Source: Aradus depressus (Eukaryota > Arthropoda > Insecta > Hemiptera > Aradidae). Taken from it: a stretch of 64,000 nt of DNA. A program made the translations under genes and the position numbers. The stretch's first letter is position 1. Each line of letters opens with the position of its first letter. Under the pieces are notes generated by a model. The model did no database searches, was not told the DNA's origin, and was given only the letters and a program-made list of their open reading frames with translations. The stretch spans positions 35,276,045-35,340,044 of the forward strand of contig OY759221.1 in NCBI GenBank assembly GCA_963662175.1, given 5' to 3'. Shown here one piece after another: positions 9,199 to 19,989 of this stretch.

Positions 9199-10734
9199 AG
9201 TGGAACATCCCAGAGAAGTTTAAGAAACACAAAGCTATCTTTAACAGCCACGCGAAATAATTCAAATTAGAACCAATATTTTTTATTCGATCATCTATAA
9301 ATCGATTTGACATTTTAGTATGATAAGAGTAAAAGCAGATAAATAGAATTATTGAAATTTTACAGAAGACAAAGAAATAGTTTATCTATAATGTATGATG
9401 ACAGACATAAAAAGGAAATCTGATTCATCTACGTCCAAACAAGTCGACGAACTGGGTCGTGCAGCCATGGAAGAGGTCCTCATTGGAGCTTGTTAAGTAT
9501 TATATATATGTATAATTATTAAATAAAATAAAAAAAAAAAAAATCGTAGTCGTGAAGTATTAATGAGTATATGTCCCGGATCAGTTGATATGAAAAACAG
9601 TTTAGAGCTACAAGTAAACTGAGAAAGTTAGACAAAGAAACATTTAGATCTGTTTGGTAAAAGCCGTTATCTCTTCTGCCCAGAGGAATGCCAGAATAAG
9701 ACGTTCTCAAGAAAAGGGAATGGCAGTTGAAGTAAGACTTTGTTAACGAAGTTTCCTATGAGGAATGACGCTGTCAGAGCGACCAGAAAATGAAAGATGT
9801 CAATCAAATGTTCTTTCAGTTATTCAATTTCATTTATATTAGTTAGAGTTTATGAAGCAGTGATTCGTGCAACAGAAACCGCAAAACTGAATGAATGGGC
9901 ATTGCGGAAGAAAAACTCATCTTGGTGCGAAGAACCGGATTGTTTACAGTTTGAAGAGTTGATCACAGGACCGGATAGCAAAAGAATCAAAAGCAATTTT
10001 TCTTGAACAATCCAGGAAGACATTGAAAAACGTTATTAGGTAACAGGTTACGTTAAGAAAATTCTCAATAATGCAAGTGATGAAGGAAACGACGCTACAC
10101 ATCCTGAGCAAAAGTGCAGGAGGTTATTCATGCCTCCAATAGGAATTTTTTTTTAAGACGTTTCTCAACCCAGATGAGTTGAGAAAATAAGGCTTTCAAA
10201 AGTTCCTGCGCATCCTTAAAGAGCTAGAAGAGTTGGTAGTTAAGTACTAGCAACTGGCTGTTATCTGGGCTTTCAGGCTTATATCATCAAGTTTCTACGA
10301 TAATCAGTAACTTCATTTTCAAAGAAATTTTTTTGCGGCAATACTTCCAGATGTGTCCTCAATACGACCACATTTCAAGAGATCATAACGTCCAAAAGGA
10401 TCTTACAGGTGTAAAATAATCACTTCAATAATCAGCTATCTTCATATTCCCAAAATATCGGTATGAAGATATCTCACGAAGTATTTTCGGAAAAAATGAA
10501 CCTACAAACACCCCAAAGATACGTAACACAGTATTTCCTTTAAAATATGTAAATAAACAAAATACCTGATTAATTGAAATAGTTCTGCAACTTTTTTGCA
10601 CTTTCGAGTTTTAGGTTTTCCATTGCAGACCGCATATATAGTCTATATGCTGTTTCTTGACAGCCACTTTTTGTACATCTATGCTACGGGGAATTTGTGA
10701 TGTCTGGTTATATAATAAATTCACCGAAAATAAA
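9199..10734 (+). other. Unassigned stretch with decayed coding-like text
   Basis: A plus frame from ATG 9395 reads 33 codons (ends EEVLIGAC, stop near 9496), and a 69-codon frame at 9797-10006 contains AVIRATETAKLNEW and SWCEEPDCLQFEEL. Codon usage looks protein-like, but frames are broken and no family is recognised. It may be a dead transposon gene or pseudogene. Confidence 0.3.
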
Positions 10735-11015
10735 TATAACATTTTGTACACAATCACCGGCGATTGTACGACATCACCAGCATTGTTGGTGAATGTATGA
10801 ATTAATAATTGATTTCTTCATACTATTTCCCATTCTGGGCGGTTATTACGCGAATTTATTACATTCCCACTTATATCTATGTTAGTAAAAGAAATATACG
10901 AAATAAGACATTTATACTTTTTCGCTATTCTCACCAGTTATATTGGTGATTCACCGGTGATTATGTACAATTACCAATTTAACTTATTCACCATAAAATC
11001 TACATTTTTCGCAGA
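10735..11015. repeat. Cluster of inverted TCACCGG/CCGGTGA motifs
   Basis: Around 10758-10790 and 10930-10990 the text alternates between ACAATCACCGGCGATTGT, ATCACCAGCATTGTTGGTGA, TCACCAGTTATATTGGTGA and TTCACCGGTGATTATGTACA. Each is a small palindrome. The Rep-A tail (GGTGATTCACCG) is related, so this may be a degraded pair of Rep-A tails. Confidence 0.5.
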
Positions 11016-11879
11016 CAAATCAAATATTTTGCTTAAAAAAAATGAGTTTATTGTTTCCTCGCGGGCGCCTTTACCGATCCTTGCTTAGTGACACCCGCAA
11101 AATTCCTAAGTGTAATTAATGACTTTTCGCAAGAATTCAGTGATAAAATTCCACTTTATGCGAGTGAATAGAAACCATTTTGGACGAGACTCTATAATGG
11201 TGGTATTGAACATAGGGTGACACTGACCTCCAACCTTGGCTGGTTATCTGTCTCACGCAAGGATGACTAAGGTCAACCCAAACAGCTTCTGCAATCCACA
11301 TTATCAAGGTGGTTCTCTGATATAATTACAATTAAATGAGAACCAAACTGTAGAGAATGTGCATGACGCTAATAGTAATGGCCAAATAATTAGACAAGGA
11401 TTAGATGAATAACTATGGTGCGGAATGACACTATTAATAAATAATAAAACATGACAAAAAAATGTAATTCTTAATGACTCATGATTTATTATTATTAGAT
11501 CAGATGAATCTTGAATGTATGTATATATGAAAAGTAATAATGAATACAAATATATTTCTTAATCATTACTCTTAACTCATGATTTATTTATTCATTTTTT
11601 TAAAACTGAGCTGTGATCTTTATGAAACTCAAGACAATGCTTAGATGGTGAGGAATGTATATATAAAAAATAATAAACAAAAAAAAAAAAAAATATTTAA
11701 TTAGTCAACAAATTGGTGGTCAATATTAACGACTAATTTGTTTATATTTATTTTATTTTTAGGATAATTCCTTTAAGACTTTATGGGACTTACCCTGGTC
11801 TTAATTGAAAAAAACGAATTTATTCGGATTTGTGTGGTGTTCAACATTGTTTCATAGATATCTGTCATATCTAGTAGTA
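11016..11879. other. Unassigned; one less AT-rich patch
   Basis: A moderately GC-rich patch at about 11150-11300 contains TGACACTGACCTCC and TAAGGTCAACCC (nuclear-receptor half-site-like), with no coding frame. The rest is AT-rich. Confidence 0.4.
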
Positions 11880-12255
11880 AATTCTTTATATTTTGAATAT
11901 TTACAAGTCTCTATAACTATAACTATAAGTAAATTTGATGAATGAAATTAAACATTACATATGTACAAAATAATAGGTGTAAAAAAAAAAAATATATATA
12001 CTATATATACATATCAAAATAATAATGGTCTCTGCAATTTAAATAATAATAAACATAAACATAAAACAGTAATAATAACGATAAAATAAAATGAACATGA
12101 AAGTCCTTCAACTGGAGACCCCTCGAAACGCCCCCGGTTCTCTGTCATCCCCATCCCTCTAACTTAATGGGGACAGGGGAGGCCGCGGGGGCTCGAGTGA
12201 TCCCCCCTGCCTTCTCGCCCCGCCAATCATTGACCAGCAGTGGAGGCATGCCAAG
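11880..12255 (-). mobile_element. LINE-like 3' end, reverse
   Basis: On the minus strand, GC-rich text (GAGGCCGCGG region, 12110-12255) is followed by AT-rich text and then ATCAAATTTACTTATAG and TTGTAAATATTCAAAATATA. The GC-rich half recurs at 54812-54965, and the AT-rich terminus at 52806-52890 and 53880-53960. Position of the A/T-rich end suggests a retrotransposon 3' end on the minus strand; clade unknown. Confidence 0.5.
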
Positions 12256-12599
12256 AAGGAAACTGTCATATCTGACGCCACAATTTCATGTATTGTAGAT
12301 ATATGTGGATTCAGTTTATTACTCTGAAATCTCTTAGGACGTTTTGATCGAAGAATTTCGAGACAGTACTTGTTCTTTCGGTGCAGTTATAATATTTATA
12401 AGACTGACTTAAACTCTGCTTTTTTTTTACTTTTTCTAAATTGAAAATATGCACATATTCTGATAAAGCAGAAAGGTATCTTGAGAGTGTAATTTTAATA
12501 GCTAGGTGTGAGAGCATACATAAATGGTTAGTTGTGATAATTGTGGGTTAGTTATGGGGGTTTCTGAAGTGGTCATGTGGTGGCTTGTTGTGACTCTAG

Positions 12600-12741
12600 G
12601 CTGTGGTGGGGCTGGGAGGAAGCTTCCTCACAGAGCAGCATCTTTGTGACCCCGTGCCCATCATCACCGACACGACGGCTGCCATCATTGAAGCCTTCAT
12701 CAGGCCGGGAGCATCCTCGGACTCCCTCTATGATCCCGAAG
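12600..12741 (+). CDS. Candidate internal exon of an unidentified gene
   Basis: A 142-bp GC-rich island in AT-rich DNA. It follows AG at 12598-12599 and is followed by GT (GAAG|GTAACC) at 12742. One frame is open from the first base (phase 0) to the donor (phase 1), about 47 residues including LTEQHLCDPVPIITDTTAAI and AFIRPGASSDSLYDPE. The protein is mixed polar and hydrophobic with no low complexity, and the sequence recurs nowhere else in the window. I do not recognise the family. The acceptor has a poor pyrimidine tract, so the true border could lie slightly inside. No joining exon was identified. Confidence 0.5.
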
Positions 12742-12861
12742 GTAACCAACTAAACACAAATTTAGAATAGTGCATGACAGTTATTTCATTTTACATTATT
12801 CCAATGTTTATGCATAATTTATCAAGTTATGACCTCCATTTTTTTAAATGTAATAAAATAA

Positions 12862-12935
12862 GTTGTCGGTGAATCATCGGCAATGTACTTGCCCAGCACG
12901 AGTTAATCAACTCAGTTTTGACGTCAAAACGTCTT
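12862..12935 (-). repeat. Rep-A tail fragment
   Basis: Contains GTCGGTGAATCATCGGCAAT and GTACTTGCCCAGCACGAG, then AATCAACT. Only the tail of Rep-A is present. Confidence 0.75.
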
Positions 12936-13059
12936 TAAATTTGGTTTGGTAGCCAGGCCAAAATTTTGCGTAGAATTTTGTTGTGCTGTATTTCAGCTAG
13001 AAATGGACCGATCGGAACGAACCGGCTAACTATAGATATCTTATACATGTAAGAATTTA

Positions 13060-13625
13060 GCTAATGAGATTATGGGGACCGATGACGTAATCTCTGGGCG
13101 CGACGCGCATGTGCGCGAGAAAGTATTTTGGAGGTACTCGTACTTTAGGATGTATGTATCTTACGAACGCGTGATACTAGAACGCTGATCGAGGTGTCTT
13201 TAGAAAGCGCTTAAGAGACTACTTAGACCTCAAGCGATAATAGTTCCTACAATAATAACGAAAATTTTTTTAATTTTCTTAGTTAAAAAATCAAAATTTC
13301 ACAAAGAATGTCGGCATATTTGAAACTGAAATATGCTCAGAATCGAAGGAAACGAGTATCAGAAGAAAGTGTGGATCAAAGTGAACCCAAAAGCGGTAGA
13401 GAGAGTTACGGGAGAGCAGAAGAAGATTAGCGGTAGAGACAAATTCAACTGCCATTGCGCACAGCGGGCCCTTATCCTCTACCAGTGGGGGAACTTCGAT
13501 TTGTACGAGAGTTGGAGTGATCAACAAAGACGATGGAGTTCGTACTTCAGTTATCACCGATCAACACAGCATCGAATCAGAATGTAATGTAGGTGAATCT
13601 AGATCTACGTAAAACACAAACGTAG
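13060..13625 (+). pseudogene. Decayed 5' part of a transposon-type ORF
   Basis: From ATG 13308 a frame encodes a basic start (LKYAQNRRKRVSEES) for 40 codons to TAG 13428. A shift into another frame then gives a Ser/Thr-rich stretch (GPLSSTSGGTSICTRVG, VINKDDGVRTSVITDQHSIE) to a stop near 13612. The region at 48361-48791 has a related start (RKYARNYRKRKSEES) and related upstream DNA (GAGGTGTCTTTAGAAAGCGC here, GGGTGTCATTGTAAAGAGC there). This marks a dispersed element with a GC-richer leader. The class is not known; a basic N-terminus is compatible with a Helitron or another DNA element but does not prove it. Confidence 0.55.
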
Positions 13626-13639
13626 TTTAGTGACTTAGA

Positions 13640-13987
13640 GGTTAGGTGAGGTTTTATGACTCATGCCCGGGCTTTTAACTACGAGGTCATATCGCCTATT
13701 ACTAGAGCGCTCTTTCGTCACTCTAGTGGACATCAGCCCAACTCTACTGTGGGAGTCCTAAATTTTGCCAACCCTTAATTTTTATTCACCTAGGGAGGGG
13801 GTCTTTAACGAGTACCTGACATCGTATAGGCTCTGGACCATCGCTTAACGTCCCATCCGAAGAACGGTGACTTAAGCTTATTTTACCTCCCAGATAAAAT
13901 AAACTAAGAGCCTCGGTCGGGTTTCGAACCCAGGATCTTGAGCTCAGAAGACAAGCACGCATACCACTGAGCTACCGGCACCCTTAG
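13640..13987 (-). mobile_element. SINE-1 copy, reverse, full length with TSD
   Basis: One of two best copies. From right to left: tRNA-like head (A box in TACCACTGAGCTACCGG), B box in GGGTTTCGAACCC, central block TTAACGTCCCATCCGAAG, and 3' end GAGTCATAAAACCTCACC. Flanked by GTGACTTAGA at 13630-13639 and 13988-13997, a 10-bp target-site duplication. Confidence 0.95.
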
Positions 13988-13997
13988 GTGACTTAGA

Positions 13998-14554
13998 TGT
14001 ATTTGTATTAATAAATCAGTATTGTGTAAAATGTAAGCCAAGCATAGTCTAATTAATTCTTTGACTAAAATCGCTCAAAAAAGGAAAGACATCGGAGATC
14101 GTAACGTTTTCACGTAAACCCCTACATCTTGGGCATGTCTAAACCCACCGGTTTTTTGCACTGAAGATATCCGAGGGGAAATATTATGGGATATTTTGGG
14201 TGCACAAAATGGATGTCTCAAACTCTTAATGGTTTAGGGGAAGAGAGAGCAAGAAGAAAAAAATTATTATAATTTTTTTTTCTCCTAATCGAATGAGTGA
14301 GACTTTCTCTATTCTTTTTTACTAAAGAAAGATTCAACAATTTTTCTTTTTTACTTGGACAAATGAAATTTAGTCCTCTTATTTGGCCAGGGAAACTTCC
14401 CACACTGCATATGATAATACTCAGTCAAATATTCACCATATTTGATAAAGCTGAAATAGTCCTGTAATGGCCATATCATATATATTTTATTTTTTTTTTA
14501 GTTTTTATTTTCTTCTTTTATACTTTTTTATAAAAACAACCAATAATAAAAAAA
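13998..14554. other. Unassigned AT-rich stretch
   Basis: Poly-T and poly-A runs and a 61-codon minus frame (14218-14403) without recognisable motifs. Nothing supported. Confidence 0.6.
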
Positions 14555-15190
14555 TATTTTATAATTTGTTCCTACGCGATACAATTTGAACAATATTTTG
14601 AAATATTTCCTCCAGAAATTGTATTGTTTGACGAGCTATACCTTTTGTCGTATTAATTCTATCACAAATCTGAGGATTTGGGACGATTGGAAATTTAATA
14701 AGGAACATTTTTGATAAGAACCAATTTTTCGATAGGACTAACCGTTTTCGAGTAAATCAAGGAAAGGTCTAAAAATATGTGTTTCAAAACTACATTTCAG
14801 AAGGGTTTTCGGTGAAAAATCGTATTTCACATAAATTATGTATTTCAGTTTTTTTTACAACTATTACTTGAAACGATTTTTGATTGGGTCATGAACATAA
14901 GCTGTATCTTGTAAAATGTAGTTCGGTTCCGGACCAAAGTGGTCTCAATTTCCGTTCGATTTTAGCCAAAATATATTCAGGGCTAAGTTAGCACATGTGA
15001 TTTCTTTGTTACAAATTTCAAGTTCATAGCTACAATGTTTTTTGCTGTAGAGCGCTCACAACTTTGCTATTACATACACATCATCTCGAAATAGGTCAAA
15101 ACGTATTCAGGAGCCTTGTGAAACGTGAAGATATCGAATTTTCGCACGATTACAATAATTCCTTTATACTATATACTAGAAAGCAAAAAC
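14555..15190 (-). repeat. Rep-B copy, reverse, nearly complete
   Basis: Longest Rep-B copy. Includes GATAGGACTAACCGTTTTCG, AGAGCGCTCACAACTTTGC, AATTTTCGCACGATTACAA and the palindromic end near TTCCTTTATACTATATACTAG. Matches 19990-20542 in inverse order over nearly the whole length. Confidence 0.85.
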
Positions 15191-15650
15191 TAACTTAAAT
15201 TGAGAATTTAATAGGTAAAATTTGATAACTATTGTATATAGTTAAGTTCCATGTATTTTTTTTCTCTCTCAGAATTAAATTCTGGAAGATACTATCGTAG
15301 TAGTTAGTACGTTTTGCTGGGACTCCGTTAGAGAGGTGACGGTTCTCTCCAGATTAGAGGTTAATGGAATGGAATTAGTATTAGCTATTGATAGATGTTG
15401 CTTTGGCCTGAGTGACCTCTGACCTGCCCCACTTTCTGTTTTCCGATAACCTCTATTTTTTTTTAAATTTGACCTCTCTTCCTCCGCCCTACCTGGGTCA
15501 CATTAATAATAAAAATATTTATTTCCATTAATGCATCAACATGATAATAGGATACTTTATGAATTAGATAAATAAACAGTTACACATGTATTTAGTAATA
15601 ACTATTAACATTAAAAAAATAAATAAGTAAATATTGATATTAATAAGTTC
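15191..15650. promoter_or_regulatory. Non-repeat stretch with a DR1-type nuclear-receptor site
   Basis: At 15413-15425 two TGACCT half-sites are separated by one base, matching the DR1 consensus used by HNF4 and RXR/USP-type receptors. The surrounding 15290-15490 is GC-richer than its flanks, is not in any repeat family here and has no open frame. Function is inferred from the motif only. Confidence 0.3.
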
Positions 15651-15654
15651 AGAT

Positions 15655-15730
15655 AGTTAGTCGGAAACCCGGCCGAGTCCCTTAGTATTTTTTATCTGGG
15701 AGGTGAAAAACGTTTAAGCACACCGTTGTG
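15655..15730 (+). mobile_element. SINE-1 fragment, forward
   Basis: Short piece from the B box (GAAACCCGGCCGAGTCCCTT) through TTATCTGGGAGGTG to the start of the central block. Confidence 0.75.
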
Positions 15731-15829
15731 ATAAAGACAATTATGTTAAATAAAAATAAATATATAATATAAATATATGAATTAATAAAATTAAATAAAC
15801 AAATAATACAATTAAATTACATTTCCTGT

Positions 15830-16335
15830 AGAAATTGTACCTCTTAGTCTTCTACTAAATTTTGATTTCGACAGTAATTTCCGAAAAAGGCCCTAAAAAA
15901 TATCGAGAGTTCAAGATTGCAATTTTGAAGGAAGTGCACGTATTTAAAAAAAATTTAATTAACAAACTTTTCATTTGGATTTCTTTTAAATATAATAATG
16001 AGATTGTTTTTCTAAATTTTTGCAAAAATGTTAAATTCAATCCAAAAGTATAAATTATCTTACTGGGTTAACAGGGAAATGAATAGCATAGAATAAGAGA
16101 ACAAATATTTGGGTTTATTTACTTAAACGTACATTATAAATTGAATAACTAAGAGATTTAAATATAAAAAAAAAACCAATTAATTACAAAAATAAATCTT
16201 ACAACCTAATTTTTACATGTATTTTATTCTCTCCCTTTTCTTTTTAAATATTGGCCATTCTTCAAATCAAAGTTAATTAGGGCATATAAAAAATATAAAT
16301 AAATAAAAGTACCTCCTTTGCGCATCTATTTCACT
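15830..16335 (+). repeat. Dispersed repeat E, copy 1
   Basis: About 330-500 bp shared in inverse orientation with 31030-31510. Shared blocks include AATTTCCTGTAGAAATT, ATTTTGATTTCGACAGTA, ACAAACTTTTCATTTGGATT and ACTGGGTTAACAGGGAAA. The two overlapping 61-63-codon frames inside it are not conserved in the other copy. Class unknown. Confidence 0.8.
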
Positions 16336-16627
16336 GTTATTTCACTTCTACATGGTTCACTACCTTAAGCCTAAAAACACTTCTCTAGACTAGCCTGTCC
16401 ACCTTCACATCTCTCCTTAGACTTCTCACCTCCACAACTTAGACTGCTCCATTATATTAGAAAAGCTAATGGTCGTCTTTTGTTCTCCGCTCATTGGTTC
16501 GTTTTAAAACAAAATGCGACTTCATATATTTATTTACTTATTTAGTTACTTCACTGTTTTTATACAAATAAATATAACTAATTTTATAATATTTTAATAA
16601 TTACAATGTGTGTTATTTTATACATCA
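16336..16627. other. Unassigned stretch
   Basis: Slightly GC-richer text around 16370-16500 with no frame or repeat match seen. Confidence 0.5.
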
Positions 16628-16850
16628 CACGTCCTTCGGATGGGATGTTAAGCGTTGGTCCCGAGCCTGTACCATGTCAGGTACTCGTCAAAGACCCCTA
16701 CCCTAGTTGATTACAAATTTAGGGTAGGCAAAATTTAGAACACTCAAAGTAGAGTCGGGCTCTTGTCCACCAGAGTGACGACAAAGCTCGCTGGTAGTAG
16801 AAGATATGACTTCGATTTTAAAGCATGAGTCACAATAACTGACTAACGAA
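16628..16850 (+). mobile_element. SINE-1 copy, forward, head missing
   Basis: Begins at the central block (CGTCCTTCGGATGGGATG) and runs to the 3' tail GAGTCACAATAACTGACTA. 5'-truncated. Confidence 0.9.
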
Positions 16851-17102
16851 GGTCATCTGTTATCGATAGGTATATGCTGTCACTGAGTTTTTTGTAGAAC
16901 TTTTTATTGTCAATAATTCCTTTATACAAAATGTTTATATATCTTCAACGGTTTTGGCAGTGAAGCTCGGACTTGCTTCATTTATAACATCTCTGCTCAG
17001 CTCTCTGTTGATGTATTGTCTAAATAAGAAATAAGTTTCCCAACTATGAAAGAATTGTCCAAATCTATTACGTAGTTTTTGAGATTACCTACTAAGTTGA
17101 TA

Positions 17103-17314
17103 GTTATTATGACTCATGCCCAGGCTTTAACTACAAGGACATATCGCCTACTACCAAAGCGCTCTTTCGTCATTCTGGTGGACATGAGCCCGACACTACT
17201 ATGTAAGTTCTAAATTTTGCCTACCCTAATTTTTTATTCACCTAGGGTACTTGACATCGTACAGACTGGGGATCATCGCTTAACGTCCCATCCGATGGAC
17301 GGCGTACTTAAGTA
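17103..17314 (-). mobile_element. SINE-1 copy, reverse, head missing
   Basis: Tail GTTATTATGACTCATGCCC to central block CATCCGATGGACGGCGTA. The tRNA head is absent. Confidence 0.9.
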
Positions 17315-17925
17315 CCTAGTATTGATATTAATAATAGTTATTTAGCAGCTAGTAGCAACATAACCTAGTTCCGTAGAAAAGGGAAACATTTGGTGTTTCT
17401 GAAAGCCATGTTCCACGTTTGGGTCCCAAGAGAGACCCAATTCTCATTTCTCCACCAAATCAGATTCTGGAAATGAAATTTCCCCTCTGTAATTGTTGCT
17501 TTATCAGCTGTGGAGTGTGCTTTCAGATTCTACCCGCGTTCTCTCTGGCCCTTCTCAAAACTACCCCTCCCTTCGTTTCTCTCTCCCTTTTCATTTGAGC
17601 TGAGGAAACTCTTAGATTACACTATCAATTATTTTTAATTAAATTTTATTAGGGAATTTCTCTTTTGGGGAAATTGCCATTGTCTTCAGTTTTCTCTTAT
17701 TTTTTCCCTCTCTCAGTTTATCTCTCCGATGTGCCTCGGAGATATCTCCGACTTTATTTTTATGATCGTGGGATTTTCCACCATCATATATTTATTCTAT
17801 TTTAAACATATACAATTATTATTATTATTCGAATTTTTGCATTTACACACAATTATTGTTATTTTTTTTTCCTTTTTTATACCAATAATATAAATATTTA
17901 TTAAAATAAGTAAAACGGAGGTATC
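17315..17925. other. Non-repeat stretch, GC-richer at 17380-17610
   Basis: The 17380-17610 portion is not in any repeat found here and contains GGGTCCCAAGAGAGACCC, a small imperfect palindrome. No open frame with splice context. It could be conserved non-coding DNA; no evidence beyond composition. Confidence 0.35.
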
Positions 17926-18075
17926 AGTCCAACAATAAATTTTTTATTTATACCAAAACTAATTTACTAACTGTTGCAGTTCAAGTCAATAATTAACAAT
18001 AAATATGTTAAATAGGATAAGTGATAAACCGTTGGATTTTTGCACGATTACAATAGTTCCTATTGTACAATAGTA
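17926..18075 (-). mobile_element. PLE-end fragment, then Rep-B fragment
   Basis: At 17926-17985, GGTATCAGTCCAACAATAAA and TTATTTATACCAAAACTAAT match the reverse PLE-end at 3632-3770. At 18015-18075 a short Rep-B terminus follows (TTTTTGCACGATTACAATAG). Confidence 0.55.
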
Positions 18076-18124
18076 GGATTACAAAAGTAAAATTCACATT
18101 TCAATATTTGTCTGTCATTTATAA

Positions 18125-18312
18125 AGATACAACTGTTATTGGGTGCAACAACCTGGGTGCAGCATCTATGATGTGCATGTAGATATGGTGGAGTGTGAGA
18201 GAAAAGCCACCCTTAATTCTTTTCATGTGTGAGGGCTTAGCTGAACCCCAGAGCTGAATGCTATATAATAAGGTCTCATAACGGTCTTGTAGACAGCTTG
18301 TGGTTGAGACGA
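18125..18312 (-). pseudogene. Jockey-like LINE reverse transcriptase remnant
   Basis: On the minus strand a frame reads KAVYKTVMRPYY followed after damage by an LWG-like GVQLS. This corresponds to the motif around (Y)KTVLRP..TYGIQLWG near the C-terminal end of Jockey-clade reverse transcriptases, also seen at 36735 and 51893. The left part (18125-18215) matches 60830-60905 (GGGTGCAAC, AATGTGCATGTAGATA, GAGAGGAAGGCCACCC) and may be part of the same element. Confidence 0.5.
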
Positions 18313-18440
18313 AGTTGTGATCGTTATGAAGTTTACAGAATACTTCATTTTAACAATTTAAATTAATATTATAAAGGCTTTATTTTACAAATATGGTCAT
18401 AGCTTTGCTGATATCCATAAAAATAGCCATGTTTTCCTAC

Positions 18441-18606
18441 CTATTGCCTAAGAAATGGATTGTGCCTCCCTGGGTCCAGTTTGTGGCTCTCATTAGTAAC
18501 CCATGCATTATGTAAGGCCGTACTGATTGGTCCACGACCTGTCCACGCTTTGCCAACCACAACTCCACATAGTCAACAAATTTATCCTCTATGCCCTCGG
18601 GAAAAT
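18441..18606 (-). CDS. Candidate internal exon of an unidentified gene
   Basis: On the minus strand a 166-bp stretch lies between an AG (18607-18608) and a donor-like GTAGGA. It is open in one frame (entry phase 1, exit phase 2) for 54 residues including GIEDKFVDYVELWLAKRG, RPYIMHGLLMRATNWTQGG and TIHFLGN. The text is GC-richer than its surroundings, balanced in composition, and not repeated elsewhere in the window. I do not recognise the protein. It could be a host exon or a fragment of a low-copy transposon. Confidence 0.4.
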
Positions 18607-18784
18607 CTGTTTACATTTTAATCAAATGTGAATATCATTTTCCTTTGAAATTAATTTTAAGTTTTATATCTTTTCCAAGGGCTGTTTATACGGGATTGAG
18701 GGGAAAACCATGAGTTTTAATTATTTCTTAGTTATATACATTATTGGGATTGGAAATTTGGATTTCAAGTATAACGTATAACTT

Positions 18785-19417
18785 TAATAGAGAAAGTTAC
18801 GTAATCGGTCAAAAATTCGATGCGAAGTTTTCAACAGAATTTCTTGTTTTCTGACTTCCAGATCCCAAATATGAAAAAAAATGGCTATCTGTGTGTGTGT
18901 GTCTATGGACTAAATACTAATAAATGTCATTGTAACACAAAATTTCACAACCCCATAAAAACGACACTCATAAATTTTTCTAGGAATCGGTTGGAGAGAA
19001 GGGGGTTCAGGGGTGGGTTTAGGCTTTCAGTTATAAAAGCAGAGGTTCAAAAAACGTAAAATTCCGATGAAAATTCAACATCGAATTTCTGACTGATTAC
19101 ATACTAAACTTGTGTCGATCAGTTTTTGTACTAAGCAACACCCCATCTCATATCCCCAATCGCCCTTTTCCTTTGACCCGTTTTGCTGAAAATTATTGAG
19201 TGTCGTCATTTTAGCGTTTTGAATCTAAATATAACATTTTATGCCGATACCTTCATTACATCGGGAGTTATTGGAGTTATTTATGTTAATCTCCCCCTTC
19301 CCTTTGGTTGATTTGGTTGAGAATCAATAAGTTAATATATTTAATCTATCGAGAGTTATCTATCGATTTTCTGACAGATTACAAAACTTCCCCTATACTT
19401 TATATGGCTGAATAAGT
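18785..19417. repeat. Two Rep-A copies in inverted arrangement
   Basis: 18785-19040 is a forward copy (GTTACGTAATCGGTCAAAAA through TCTGTGTGTGTGTGTC). 19042-19417 is a reverse copy ending in ACTTCCCCTATACTTTATATG. They meet near 19041, each lacking its tail. Confidence 0.8.
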
Positions 19418-19989
19418 AAAATAATTGTATTTATATAATTATTACCGGTTACATCCGCTTGAGTATTATCACATATAACCAAACACTATAAACTACGTTT
19501 TCTAGGGACACTATTTTTAGAGATAGTAGCCAGGGTCCTTGGAACATATTTGTTATTCATGATCTTCCATTATATCTGGTATATATATTACATATTGTGT
19601 AGAGAGTGTCTTTAGACCTCTACGCCTCTTTCCCGGAAAAAATATATACATATCTATAGAAAAAGTTCCTCCTAGTTTTTATATCTTTTTCTTTAAATTA
19701 TTTATTATTGTATGATTTTCACAAAAAAAAAAAAAAAAATAAAATGAAAATAAAAAAAAAACATTTGGGTTTTAAATCTAGTTACACCAATTTAAAACTC
19801 CCTTTGAAGTTTGGTCAGCGCATAAAATAAAGAAAAAACAATATACAAAATTCGATTAAGTATTCGAACAATTCTACAAAGAAAGTCATCGTGCTGCACC
19901 GTGGCTATAAAATCGTGATCTAAAATCCCTTGTTTGATAAAGTGTTTCGGGATAGCGAGTTGTTAGGATTGAATTATATTTTTTTTTTT
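19418..19989. other. Unassigned AT-rich stretch
   Basis: Contains A runs near 19720-19760 and no recognisable feature. Confidence 0.6.
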
